Source of the DNA: Candidatus Brocadiia bacterium
GTDB lineage: Bacteria; Planctomycetota; PUPC01; DSUN01
DNA length: 14,836 bases
Reading direction: 5' to 3'
Assembly: GCA_016782825.1 (NCBI GenBank)
Contig: JADHXT010000039.1
Coordinates: 1-14,836 of the forward strand
Shown here: one piece after another, positions 1-8,277 of the stretch
How the letters are laid out: each line of letters begins with the position of its first letter
Numbering within the stretch: the stretch's first letter is position 1
Position numbers and translations under genes: made by a program
Notes under the pieces: generated by a model
Database searches by the model: none
The model's input: the letters and a program-made list of their open reading frames with translations, nothing else
Told to the model about the DNA's origin: nothing

Positions 1-1
1 C

Positions 2-214
2 GACCACGGCGGCGAGTGCATCGAGGTCACCGTGACGGCCAACGGCTTCCTCTACAACATGGTGCGGGCCATCGTCGGCACCCTCATCGAGATCGGCAGC
101 GGCAAGCAGCCGCCCGAATGGGTGGCCGACCTGCTCCAATCCCGCGACCGCACCCTCGCCGGCCCCACCGCGCCAGCAAGAGGACTGTGTCTCCTGGAAG
201 TGAACTACGAATGA
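2..214 (+). CDS. truA: tRNA pseudouridine synthase A, C-terminal fragment
   Basis: TruA converts uridines 38-40 in the anticodon arm of tRNAs to pseudouridine, in the cytoplasm. Only the last 70 residues are present; the 5' end and the catalytic aspartate region lie outside the window. The frame is open from base 2. It shows the family's C-terminal pattern: NGFLYNMVRAIVGTLIEIG, then a spacer with SRDRTLAGPTAPARGL, then LEVNYE and the stop. The NMVR helix, the dR..AGpTAPa.GL stretch and the terminal V.Y match TruA well (family knowledge). The TGA stop (212-214) overlaps the ATG of the following glycosyltransferase as ATGA, so the two are probably translationally coupled. The pairing with a glycosyltransferase has no obvious functional logic. 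Confidence 0.93.
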   Translation, partial: DHGGECIEVTVTANGFLYNMVRAIVGTLIEIGSGKQPPEWVADLLQSRDRTLAGPTAPARGLCLLEVNYE

Positions 215-1386
215 CCCGAGTTGTCCACATCATCACCCGCCTCATCCTCGGCGGCGCGCAGGAGAACACCCTTCTCACCTGCCGCGGCCTGCACGAGCAC
301 CCCGACTACGAGTGTCACCTGGCCACCGGCCCCGCCCTCGGCCCCGAAGGCGAGCTGCTGAGCCAGGCCGAACAGTGGGGGCTCCACGTGGCGCTCGTGC
401 CGCAGATGCGGCGTGCCATCCACCCTCTGCGCGACTGGGCGACGGTGAAGGAACTCCGCCGCCTCATCCGCGAGCTGAAGCCACACATCGTGCACACCCA
501 CAGCTCGAAGGCCGGCATCCTCGGTCGCTGGGCCGCCCACGCCGAGAATGTGCCCGCCGTCGTCCACACCATCCACGGCCTGCCCTTCCATCCCTACGAG
601 TCGTGGTGGAAGAACAAGCTCTACATCCACCTGGAGCGGGTGGCCGCGCGGCGGAGCCACAAGATCGTGTCCGTCGCCGACGCCATGACCGACCAGGCCG
701 TGGCCGCCGGCGTGGCGCCGCGGGAGAAGTTCGTCACCGTCTACAGCGGGATGGATATCGAGCCGTTCCTCAACGCCGACGCGAGCCGCGAGGCGATGCG
801 GCAGAAGTTCGGCTTCTCCGACGACCACTTCGTCATCGGCAAGGTGGCGCGCCTGTTCCACCTGAAGGGACACGAGTACGTGCTCGACGCCGCGCCGTGC
901 CTGCTCGAGCGGCACCCCCACGTGCGGTTCCTCTTCGTAGGCGACGGCATCCTCCAGGACGCGCTGCGGCGCCAGGCCGAGCGGCTGGGCGTGGCGGACA
1001 AGGTGGTGTTTGCCGGCCTCGTGCCCGCCCGCGACGTGGCGGCGCACATCGGGGCGATGGACGCGCTGGTGCACGCCTCGCTCCGCGAGGGGCTGGCCCG
1101 CGTGCTCCCCCAGGCGCTCCTGGCCGGCAAGCCGGTGGTGAGCTTCGACGTGGACGGCGCCCGCGAGGTGATCCTCGAAGGCGAGACGGGATACCTGGTG
1201 CCGCCGAAGAGCGTGGACGGCTTGGTCGCATCGCTCGGCGAGATCATCAAGGAGCCCGACCTGGCGGCCGAGATGGCCATGCGCGGACGCACGCTGTGCC
1301 GCCAGCGCTATCCCTGGCAAACGATGGTGGAGCAGCTCGTGGCGCTCTACGAAGAGCTGATCGGACGCGTGACTCGTGACGCGTGA
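211..1386 (+). CDS. GT4-family glycosyltransferase (GT-B fold)
   Basis: Predicted retaining glycosyltransferase of family GT4, moving a sugar from a nucleotide-sugar donor to a glycan or lipid acceptor at the cytoplasmic membrane face. The acceptor cannot be told. It has 391 residues, the usual family length. The N-terminal Rossmann half starts MTRVVHIITRLILGGAQENT, with the glycine-rich acceptor loop at 14-15 and HTHSSKAGILGR at 95-106. The C-terminal donor half starts near 208 (VIGKVARLFHLKGHE), with FVGDG at 242-246 and the EX7E region at 293-301. There the first Glu is E293 but the second position is Gln (Q301). The start at 211 overlaps the truA stop; an upstream in-frame ATG at 16 would lie inside truA and is not used. 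A GC-rich hairpin/G-quadruplex motif follows the stop. Confidence 0.88.
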   Translation: MTRVVHIITRLILGGAQENTLLTCRGLHEHPDYECHLATGPALGPEGELLSQAEQWGLHVALVPQMRRAIHPLRDWATVKELRRLIRELKPHIVHTHSSKAGILGRWAAHAENVPAVVHTIHGLPFHPYESWWKNKLYIHLERVAARRSHKIVSVADAMTDQAVAAGVAPREKFVTVYSGMDIEPFLNADASREAMRQKFGFSDDHFVIGKVARLFHLKGHEYVLDAAPCLLERHPHVRFLFVGDGILQDALRRQAERLGVADKVVFAGLVPARDVAAHIGAMDALVHASLREGLARVLPQALLAGKPVVSFDVDGAREVILEGETGYLVPPKSVDGLVASLGEIIKEPDLAAEMAMRGRTLCRQRYPWQTMVEQLVALYEELIGRVTRDA

Positions 1387-1392
1387 TCCGAA

Positions 1393-1426
1393 CCCCCTCC
1401 CCCACCGGGGGAGGGTGGGGTGGGGG
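1393..1426 (+). repeat. GC hairpin with G-quadruplex motif after the glycosyltransferase gene
   Basis: CCCTCCCCC (1395-1403), loop ACC, GGGGGAGGG (1407-1415) form a perfect 9-bp stem. The right arm continues into four G-runs with single-base loops (GGGGG-A-GGG-T-GGGG-T-GGGGG, 1407-1426), a strong G-quadruplex pattern on the + strand. It begins 6 bases after the stop of the glycosyltransferase and could end or pause transcription, but there is no T-tract. The same 9-bp arms recur in the hairpin at 11908-11949, with the two arms in the opposite order. Confidence 0.6.
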
Positions 1427-1471
1427 CGCCGCAGGCAGCGAGAAACGCGCGATCAGAAAGGAAAGCCACCG

Positions 1472-1912
1472 ATGAAAACACACCGAAGCGCCAAGATGAT
1501 GCTCCTCCTCGCCGCGGCCTTCGCCGCCGGCTGTGCCAAGCCTGTCAGCCGCGTCGAGCGCCACTTCAAGCGCGCCACCGACCAAGTGTTTGCGCCCACG
1601 ACGGAGGTGAAGGTGATCCCGCTACGGTCGCAGGTCACGTCGGACGTGGCCGCCGCGCGGTTCGTCGAGCTCCAGCGTCAGGAGAAAGAGCAGCGCGGCA
1701 TCGTGATCGGCGAGCTGGAAATGAAAACCGACAGCCAGTCCGTGCCCTGGGCGGAGTTTGTGGACTTCGCCAAGCAGGTGGGCGCCCACCGCCTCATCCT
1801 GTGGACGCACCTGACGGCGCCCTTCCAGCGGGTGCCCACGGGCACCGGCCGCTACTACTACTATCGCGCCATCTTCCTCCGCGACCGGCCACGGTTCGGG
1901 ATTGGGGAGTGA
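1472..1912 (+). CDS. Small predicted lipoprotein of unknown function
   Basis: A 146-residue protein not recognised as any named family. The N-terminus MKTHRSAKMM is followed by a short hydrophobic stretch ending AAFAAGC, a lipobox with the acylated cysteine at residue 21, so the mature protein is probably anchored in a membrane facing the periplasm. The mature part is soluble and mixed charged (ELQRQEKEQRG near 66-76), followed by a C-terminal half rich in aromatic residues with four consecutive tyrosines (128-131). The start at 1472 is preceded by a purine-rich AGAAAGGAAAG at 1455-1465. Opening further upstream would add an unlikely proline- and arginine-rich stretch encoded by the G-rich repeat. 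It sits between the glycosyltransferase and the ankyrin gene on the same strand; the 81-bp gap to the next start suggests at most loose coupling. Confidence 0.75.
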   Translation: MKTHRSAKMMLLLAAAFAAGCAKPVSRVERHFKRATDQVFAPTTEVKVIPLRSQVTSDVAAARFVELQRQEKEQRGIVIGELEMKTDSQSVPWAEFVDFAKQVGAHRLILWTHLTAPFQRVPTGTGRYYYYRAIFLRDRPRFGIGE

Positions 1913-1993
1913 AGGCGGGTGGGGCGCCATCCGTCCCTGCTCCGTCGCCTTCCTGATCCCCTACCGTCCTGCCACACGCAGGAGCCTTCGGCA

Positions 1994-2830
1994 ATGTGCC
2001 AGAACGAGCACACAGACGGGCCAGCATCGCGCCGAGCGGGCATACGGTGTTGCCTTCTGTTCATCGCGTGCGCAGTCATAGCGCTTGTGGTCGTACTCGC
2101 GATCTTCGCGTCTCTGCCGACACAGGAGGAGCAGTTCCTCAGAGCCGTTGAGGGAGGCGATATCCTGGCTACTGAGGGAATGCTGGCACGGGACAGATCT
2201 CTCATCAATGCCACCTACGAGGGCTATGGCCCGCCGCTGCATCTGGCGGCAGCGCGTCGGCACGTCAGAATGGTTGGACTCCTCCTGAGGAAGGGGGCGG
2301 ACCCAAACATGAAGGACGCGTTCGGCAGTACGCCGCTCTGTTGCGCGCTGTACGGGGGTATGGCCAGCATGTGCGTGCTAGACCAAGTAGGTATCCAAAT
2401 GGCTCGCACTCTCGTGGTTCATGGCGCAGACGTCCGTCTTCAGGGAATCGATGGTGAGGCCCCCCTTCACATTGCCGCAAGCTCCGGCGACAAGGCGTTG
2501 GTGGAGTTCTTGCTCGCAGAGGGTGCTGAGATCGATGTGAAAGACAAGGAAGGCGTGACTGCGTTGCACCGAGCCGTGGAGGGCAGCCACATACGAGCCG
2601 CCGAGCTCCTACTGGAACGTGGCGCCGACAGGAACGCAAGAGACGCTTCCGGTAGCACACCTCTGCACTACGCTGCGAGGATCCATGCGTCCGGTCCCAC
2701 TCAGCTTCTGCTACGGCACGGCGTTGACCCCAACGTCACTGACCACGACGGGAACACGCCCCTGGAGATCGCGAGGAAGCTCGGGAATGGTCCTGCAGAG
2801 GCCGCGATGCGGGAAGCCATGGATCGATGA
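1994..2830 (+). CDS. Membrane-anchored ankyrin-repeat protein
   Basis: A 278-residue protein with a short basic N-terminus (RRAGIR at 13-18), one membrane helix (about 19-41, LLFIACAVIALVVV), then ankyrin repeats to the end. Positive-inside logic puts the repeats outside the cytoplasm. Six repeat units are visible, beginning near 79, 111, 154, 187, 220 and 253, each with a (T/A)PLH or similar start and an LLL..GAD.N turn. The second is expanded by a Cys/Met-rich insertion (GGMASMCVLDQVG) and the last is degenerate. Ankyrin repeats bind proteins; no partner is evident. The start is chosen from AGGAG at 1980-1984, 9 bases before the ATG. Base composition is unlike its neighbours: the 60-base lines at 2161, 2401 and 2641 have 32, 37 and 38 G+C, against 46 at line 961. 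This suggests transfer or a different history. Confidence 0.88.
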   Translation: MCQNEHTDGPASRRAGIRCCLLFIACAVIALVVVLAIFASLPTQEEQFLRAVEGGDILATEGMLARDRSLINATYEGYGPPLHLAAARRHVRMVGLLLRKGADPNMKDAFGSTPLCCALYGGMASMCVLDQVGIQMARTLVVHGADVRLQGIDGEAPLHIAASSGDKALVEFLLAEGAEIDVKDKEGVTALHRAVEGSHIRAAELLLERGADRNARDASGSTPLHYAARIHASGPTQLLLRHGVDPNVTDHDGNTPLEIARKLGNGPAEAAMREAMDR

Positions 2831-2885
2831 CCTTCATCTGCGCGAAGCCACAGGGCCGCCCGTGTGATGGCGCGCGCTGATTCCC

Positions 2886-2911
2886 GCACCCTCAAGCACG
2901 CTTGAGTGTGC
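2886..2911. terminator. Hairpin between convergent ankyrin and glnS genes
   Basis: Inverted repeat 2886-2896 with 2901-2911 (core CTCAAG-CACG-CTTGAG): 11 positions with one C.T mismatch and a 4-base loop. It lies 55 bases after the ankyrin stop, between two converging genes, where a bidirectional terminator is expected. No T-tract follows on either strand, so the call rests on position and structure only. Confidence 0.5.
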
Positions 2912-2940
2912 CACACGATCAGAAATGGGTGGCCAACGAC

Positions 2941-3013
2941 GCGGGGCACAGAGACCCCGCCTACAAGGAGCAGGAACATCTTCTCTGCTCTCTCCGCTGC
3001 CTCTGCGTGAGAT
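2941..3013. repeat. Intergenic repeat block A (two short modules)
   Basis: Two modules that recur elsewhere in the window. First, GCGGGG (2941-2946), 8-base loop, CCCCGC (2955-2960), followed by CTACA; the string CAGAGAC.CCCGCCTACA recurs at 6450-6468 with one extra G. Second, 2992-3013, whose reverse complement matches 6310-6331 at 20 of 22 bases (ATCTCAC.CAGAGGCA.CGGAG). A shorter form of the second module is at 11192-11206. No coding frame is convincing here. Confidence 0.65.
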
Positions 3014-3028
3014 TCCTTCTTCGCCCGA

Positions 3029-4735
<1,707 letters not shown>

Positions 4736-4816
4736 CGCGTGTGTCGCCTCGTATCGGTGGGTGCGGAGAGGGAGCTGTGCCTGCCGCCGGGCGGCCGCTC
4801 GCGGGTCAGGGCAGGT

Positions 4817-4845
4817 AGTGTACCACGGCCCCGCCGTGCATGCAA
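4817..4845 (-). promoter_or_regulatory. Candidate sigma-70-type promoter for glnS
   Basis: Read on the minus strand: TTGCAT (4845-4840), 17-bp spacer, TACACT (4822-4817), about 80 bases before the glnS start. The -35 matches the consensus at 3 of 6 and the -10 at 4 of 6, with ideal spacing. It is in the right place in the divergent gap, but the hexamers are weak and GC-rich genomes give such matches by chance. Confidence 0.3.
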
Positions 4846-4877
4846 CCGGGGCATGGCAGGAACGCGGCACCTCAGCC

Positions 4878-6248
4878 ATGGCATGCAGGGAATCCACGAT
4901 TGACTACACGGCCGGCCCGCCCGACACCTACACCATCGTCGGCAGCGGCGGCGATATCTGGGGCACCGCCGATGGCTTCCACTACGTGTACCAGTCGGTC
5001 AGCGGCGACTTCATGGCCGCCGTGCGGCTCGTGAGCCAGCAGAACACCAACGGCTGGGCCAAGGCGGGCCTCATGGCACGTGCCGATCTCGACAGCGACG
5101 GCATCGACAACAACGACGCGCACGTGAACATCTCGGCCACCCCCAGCAACGGCGTCGTCCTGCAATATCGCGACACCGAAGGCGGTGGCTCCGGCGGCGC
5201 CACGATCGGCGGCGCGCCCAGCTCGACCTCGGCCCCCTACTGGCTTTACCTCAAGCGCTCGGGCAACGTGTTCACCGTCCAGTGGGCGCCCGACAGCGGC
5301 GGCAGCCCCGACTGGACCGGCGCCAACAGCCTGAGCCACACCAGCCCCAACATGGGCAGCGACATCGTGCTCGGCATGCACGTGACGAGCCACAACGACG
5401 GCACCACCAGCCAGGTGGTGTTTCAGGACGTGGCCATCCTGGGCGGCTGGGAAGCACGCGCCGAACTCGCCGGCGCCGACACCCGCGGCCGCGTGCAGGG
5501 CCGTGCCTTCGGCCAGACCCTCGGCGGCGGCGCCCTCCTCGGCTCCGCCAACTGGCGCATCGACTACTGCCAGCCCCACACCACCGCCGGCCTCCGCGCC
5601 GAGTGGTTCACCAACCAGAGCTTCACCGACCCCGTCGCCTTCGACGTGGTGGCCACCGAAGTGAACCGCAACGACTACCAGTACCCCGGCACGGGCTGGA
5701 CAGGGAATCACGACGACTTCTCGGTCCGCTACTCCGGCATGTTCTACGCCGACCACGCCGGCACCTACGGCTTCCAGGAGCAGGTGGACGACGAGGCCTG
5801 GATCGACATTGACGGCGTGGAAGTGCTCCACGACGGCACGTGGGATAGCCACACCTCCGCCACCACGGCTCTCGACGAAGGCTGGCACCTCATCGAGTTC
5901 CGCCAGCGCGAAGGTGGCGGCGGCGACTTCGCCCGCCTGCTGTGGGACCCCGAGAACGACGCCTCCTTTTCCATCATGACTGCCGCCGACGCCGACTTCC
6001 GCACCGGCTACGACCTGGTGGCCCTCGGCACCGGCTACGGCGCCGTCGGCGACCTCGGCAGCGACGACCTTTTCGGCGTCGAGCTGCCCTATGCGCAGTG
6101 GTACCTGCTCTCGCTCCAGGTGGACTACCTGGGCGAAACGACCACCAGCGCCCTCCTCAACGCCTTTGGCGCCCCCGAGCCCGGCACGATGACGCTTCTG
6201 GCGCTTGGCGGCCTGAGCCTGTGGCGCCGCCGCCGTCGCCGCAAGTAG
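4878..6248 (+). CDS. Laminin-G-like/PA14/PEP-CTERM protein, N-terminally truncated
   Basis: A secreted-type modular protein. Residues about 9-190 resemble the DUF1349/concanavalin-like fold (GSGGDIWGTADGFHYVYQ at 22-39, WAKAGLMARADL at 60-71). Residues 238-358 are a PA14 carbohydrate-binding-type domain (GLRAEWF at 238-244, FYADHAGTYGF at 289-299, DDEAWIDIDG at 304-313). The C-terminus is a PEP-CTERM sorting signal: PEP at 433-435, a hydrophobic helix, then WRRRRRRK, the tag processed by exosortase. Oddly there is no signal peptide. The first good residues already lie inside the first domain, and the sequence before them is the glnS promoter region. The ATG at 4878 has only a distant AGGA. 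I infer a 5'-truncated gene, perhaps non-functional; a sequence error or misjoin is the alternative. Everything from 4900 to the stop is intact. Confidence 0.8.
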   Translation: MACRESTIDYTAGPPDTYTIVGSGGDIWGTADGFHYVYQSVSGDFMAAVRLVSQQNTNGWAKAGLMARADLDSDGIDNNDAHVNISATPSNGVVLQYRDTEGGGSGGATIGGAPSSTSAPYWLYLKRSGNVFTVQWAPDSGGSPDWTGANSLSHTSPNMGSDIVLGMHVTSHNDGTTSQVVFQDVAILGGWEARAELAGADTRGRVQGRAFGQTLGGGALLGSANWRIDYCQPHTTAGLRAEWFTNQSFTDPVAFDVVATEVNRNDYQYPGTGWTGNHDDFSVRYSGMFYADHAGTYGFQEQVDDEAWIDIDGVEVLHDGTWDSHTSATTALDEGWHLIEFRQREGGGGDFARLLWDPENDASFSIMTAADADFRTGYDLVALGTGYGAVGDLGSDDLFGVELPYAQWYLLSLQVDYLGETTTSALLNAFGAPEPGTMTLLALGGLSLWRRRRRRK

Positions 6249-6496
6249 CGGCCAGACAACCACGTGATAGACCGACGCACGGCGTCCCGGCCACCCGCCT
6301 GAGGAAACGATCTCACACAGAGGCAACGGAGGCCAACAGAGAGAACAGAGGCCAGGAGACAACCCGCCGCGAAAGACGCGAACCAGGCGAAACCACCCCT
6401 GTCCCCACGCCGTGTCTCCCTCATCCGATGCCAAAGACAAGGACGCTGGGCAGAGACGCCCCGCCTACAGAGACAACGCGGCCCACCCCCCTTGGC

Positions 6497-6549
6497 CTCG
6501 TCCCCAAGCTCCTGCTTGGGGATGCCTCTTGGGAGCTTCTGCTCCATTC
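6497..6549 (-). repeat. Two-hairpin repeat element, copy 1
   Basis: On the minus strand this 53-bp element forms two hairpins. The first is GGAGC-AGAA-GCTCC (plus coordinates 6545-6532). The second is TCCCCAAGC-AGGA-GCTTGGGGA (6522-6501), a perfect 9-bp stem. They are joined by CAAGAGGCA. Copy 2 at 11054-11106 is identical at 41 of 53 positions, and its differences keep the pairing. Whether it acts as RNA or as a DNA palindrome is unknown. Confidence 0.8.
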
Positions 6550-6571
6550 GTTCGGGTGCCCCCCCGCCGAT

Positions 6572-6667
6572 GGGCAGGCACGGGGACCTGCCCCTGCAAG
6601 GCCCCCGTCACAGAGACCTGCCGCACGAGCATCGCGCTCTTGTAGGGGCGGGTCCCCGTGCCCGCCC
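6572..6667. repeat. Inverted pair of GC hairpin repeats
   Basis: Left copy: GGGCAGG (6572-6578), loop CACGGGGA, CCTGCCC (6587-6593), then CTGCAAG. Right copy, on the opposite strand: GGGCGGG (6667-6661), the identical loop CACGGGGA, CCCGCCC (6652-6646), then CTACAAG (to 6639). The two stems differ by one compensatory pair, A-T against G-C. The copies are head to head, so the whole also forms one large imperfect inverted repeat. Confidence 0.75.
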
Positions 6668-6705
6668 TCTGCCGGCTGGGTGTGGGCATGGAAGCTCTCT
6701 TGGTA

Positions 6706-6727
6706 GGCGGCGTGGGGACCCGCCGCC
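6706..6727. repeat. GGCGGCG/TGGGGAC hairpin repeat, copy 1
   Basis: GGCGGCG (6706-6712), 8-base loop, CGCCGCC (6721-6727). Bases 6707-6726 match 11020-11039 at 19 of 20, and both are followed by CCAC and a CAGAA. The GGGGAC core links it to the hairpin pair just upstream. Confidence 0.65.
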
Positions 6728-6741
6728 CACCAGAACACGCA

Positions 6742-6769
6742 ACGGGGCAGGCCGGATGGCCTGCCCCGT
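6742..6769 (-). terminator. Hairpin terminator of the oxidoreductase gene
   Basis: ACGGGGCAGGCC (6742-6753), loop GGAT, GGCCTGCCCCGT (6758-6769): a perfect 12-bp stem, 32 bases after the oxidoreductase stop on the minus strand. The sequence after it on that strand (TGCGTGTTC) is only mildly T-rich. Confidence 0.7.
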
Positions 6770-6801
6770 GGGCGGATGGTGCAGCGATTGGGCGAGAGGC
6801 G

Positions 6802-8112
6802 TCAGGCCTTCTTGCCGGGGTGATAGATGTCGCCGTCCTTGGGGTAGGCGATGTTGCCGGTCTCGAAGTCGAGCGCCGTGGGCTTGAGCTGCTTGTTGAA
6901 CAGCTCGGGGTTCTTCTTGCTGGGCTTGACGAACAGGTCGTCCCAGCGCAGGCGCTGGCCGGTGAAGGCGGCGTCGCGGGCGAGGATGGCGGTGCCGGTG
7001 GCCTCGGCCACGCTTTGCGCCTCGTTGAGATACTTGCCCTTCATCATGTAGTAGAGCAGGTTGATGTGCTCTTGCTGGTGGCCGCCGCCCATCTGCGGGA
7101 TCTCGGAGTAGCAGACGGGCTTGGAGAGCTTGAAGTCCTTGGGCTTGCTCTTCTCGTAGGTGAACTGCTCGCCCACCCAGTTCCAGCAGTTGCCCACTTG
7201 GCGGCACATGCTGTGGACGTAGACGGAGCGGCCGTCGACCTTGTATTCGAGGTCGGCGCTGAAGAAGTCGTACATGTTGCCGGCCTTGCGGAGCACGCGA
7301 TGGCCGAAGCCGCCGGCGTTGTCGGGGTGGGTGCCGATATACCAGTTGGCGACATCGAGGTTGTGGACGTGCTGCTCGCAGATGTGGTCGCCGCTCATTT
7401 CGACCCAGAGCTGCCAGTTGCCGCCGCGGCACAGGTCCTCGGGCTTCGAGGGGTTCATGGGGTTGTTGTGGAAGATGCGGCCCATGTTCCAGGCCACGCG
7501 GCCGGCCATGACGCGGCCGTAGGCGCCTTCCTGAATTTCCTGGGCGGTCTGGTTGTAGCCCTGCTGGTGGCGGCGCTGCGTGCCGGCGACGACGAAGAGG
7601 CCCTTCTTCTCGGCCAGCTTGCCGGCTTCCATGATGGTGCGCACGCCGGCGGCGTCCACCGCTACGGGCTTTTCCATGAACACGTGGCAGCCGGCCTCGA
7701 TGGCGGCCTTGAAGTGCACGGGGCGGAACACGGGCGGTGCGGCGGTGAGCATGATGTCGGGCTTGAGGTCGAGGAGCTTGTGGTAGCCCTTGGCCCCGCC
7801 AAACCAGCGGTCCTGCGGCACCTTGAGGCGCTTGCCCACGCGGCCGCAGCGGCCCTGGTCGAAGTCGGCCAGAGCCACGACCTCGATCTCGATGCCCATG
7901 TTCAGTTTGTCGTTCAGCACCTTGGCGGCCGTCATGTGCTGCATGACCGCGCCGCTGCCGCGGCCGCCACAGCCCACGAGGCCCACCTTGATCTTCTTGC
8001 CGGCACCCTTGGCCGTGGTGCCAAGGATCGAGAAGGCGCCATACGCCGTTCCCGCTGCAACGGCAGACTTCATGAAGCTCCGCCGCGATGGCCGCTGTTC
8101 CCGGTTCTCCAT
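6802..8112 (-). CDS. Tat-exported Gfo/Idh/MocA-family oxidoreductase (1)
   Basis: Predicted NAD(P)-dependent oxidoreductase acting on a sugar or sugar-like compound outside the cytoplasm; the substrate cannot be read. It has 436 residues. The N-terminus has a clean Tat signal, SRRSFMK at 9-15, followed by a small-residue hydrophobic stretch. The Rossmann domain begins KIKVGLVGCGGRGSG (40-54). The family's MEKPVA motif, with its conserved lysine, is at 146-151 (K148). The C-terminal domain has HVHNLDVANW at 248-257, where His and Asp usually line the active site. The start at 8112 is fixed by AAGGAG seven bases upstream; opening earlier would hide the Tat motif behind 30 unlikely residues. A candidate promoter lies about 100 bases upstream and a hairpin terminator just downstream, so it can be its own unit although it follows the sulfatase. 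Co-export with a sulfatase suggests glycan processing (inference). Confidence 0.92.
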   Translation of the reverse strand: MENREQRPSRRSFMKSAVAAGTAYGAFSILGTTAKGAGKKIKVGLVGCGGRGSGAVMQHMTAAKVLNDKLNMGIEIEVVALADFDQGRCGRVGKRLKVPQDRWFGGAKGYHKLLDLKPDIMLTAAPPVFRPVHFKAAIEAGCHVFMEKPVAVDAAGVRTIMEAGKLAEKKGLFVVAGTQRRHQQGYNQTAQEIQEGAYGRVMAGRVAWNMGRIFHNNPMNPSKPEDLCRGGNWQLWVEMSGDHICEQHVHNLDVANWYIGTHPDNAGGFGHRVLRKAGNMYDFFSADLEYKVDGRSVYVHSMCRQVGNCWNWVGEQFTYEKSKPKDFKLSKPVCYSEIPQMGGGHQQEHINLLYYMMKGKYLNEAQSVAEATGTAILARDAAFTGQRLRWDDLFVKPSKKNPELFNKQLKPTALDFETGNIAYPKDGDIYHPGKKA

Positions 8113-8211
8113 CCAGATGCTCCTTACTGCCTGAGGGGCCGACACGCGGCCCCGGCTCTTGTCGGCACAGCCAGTAGCGTCTTCGGGCGCACGAGCCGAC
8201 ACGAAAGACGT

Positions 8212-8240
8212 ACTGTACTCCGTCGCCCGCGGGGAGTCAA
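8212..8240 (-). promoter_or_regulatory. Candidate sigma-70-type promoter for oxidoreductase 1
   Basis: Minus strand: TTGACT (8240-8235), exactly 17 bp, TACAGT (8217-8212). The -35 matches at 5 of 6 and the -10 at 4 of 6. It lies in the 165-bp gap between the sulfatase stop and the oxidoreductase start, about 100 bases before the ATG. This is the best promoter match I found in the window. Confidence 0.5.
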
Positions 8241-8277
8241 ATCCGCCGCCGGAGCACGTTGGCCACCCGCTCCCGCG

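Larger units (their letters stand above)
6249..6741. other. Gene-free repeat block B
   Basis: No credible gene lies between the PEP-CTERM gene and the terminator of the oxidoreductase. The block holds at least six short repeat modules, listed separately where long enough: 6310-6331 (matches block A at 20 of 22), 6378-6394 (TTCGCC.TGGTT module, minus strand), 6447-6468 (GGGC-AGAGAC-GCCC hairpin followed by CGCCTACA), 6497-6549, 6572-6600 with 6640-6667, and 6706-6727. Open frames across it are fragments made of these repeats. Confidence 0.7.

Noticed and set aside
6249..6801. CRISPR array
   Set aside because: The repeats are of different families, in mixed orientation and unevenly spaced, with no unit-length spacers and no cas genes.
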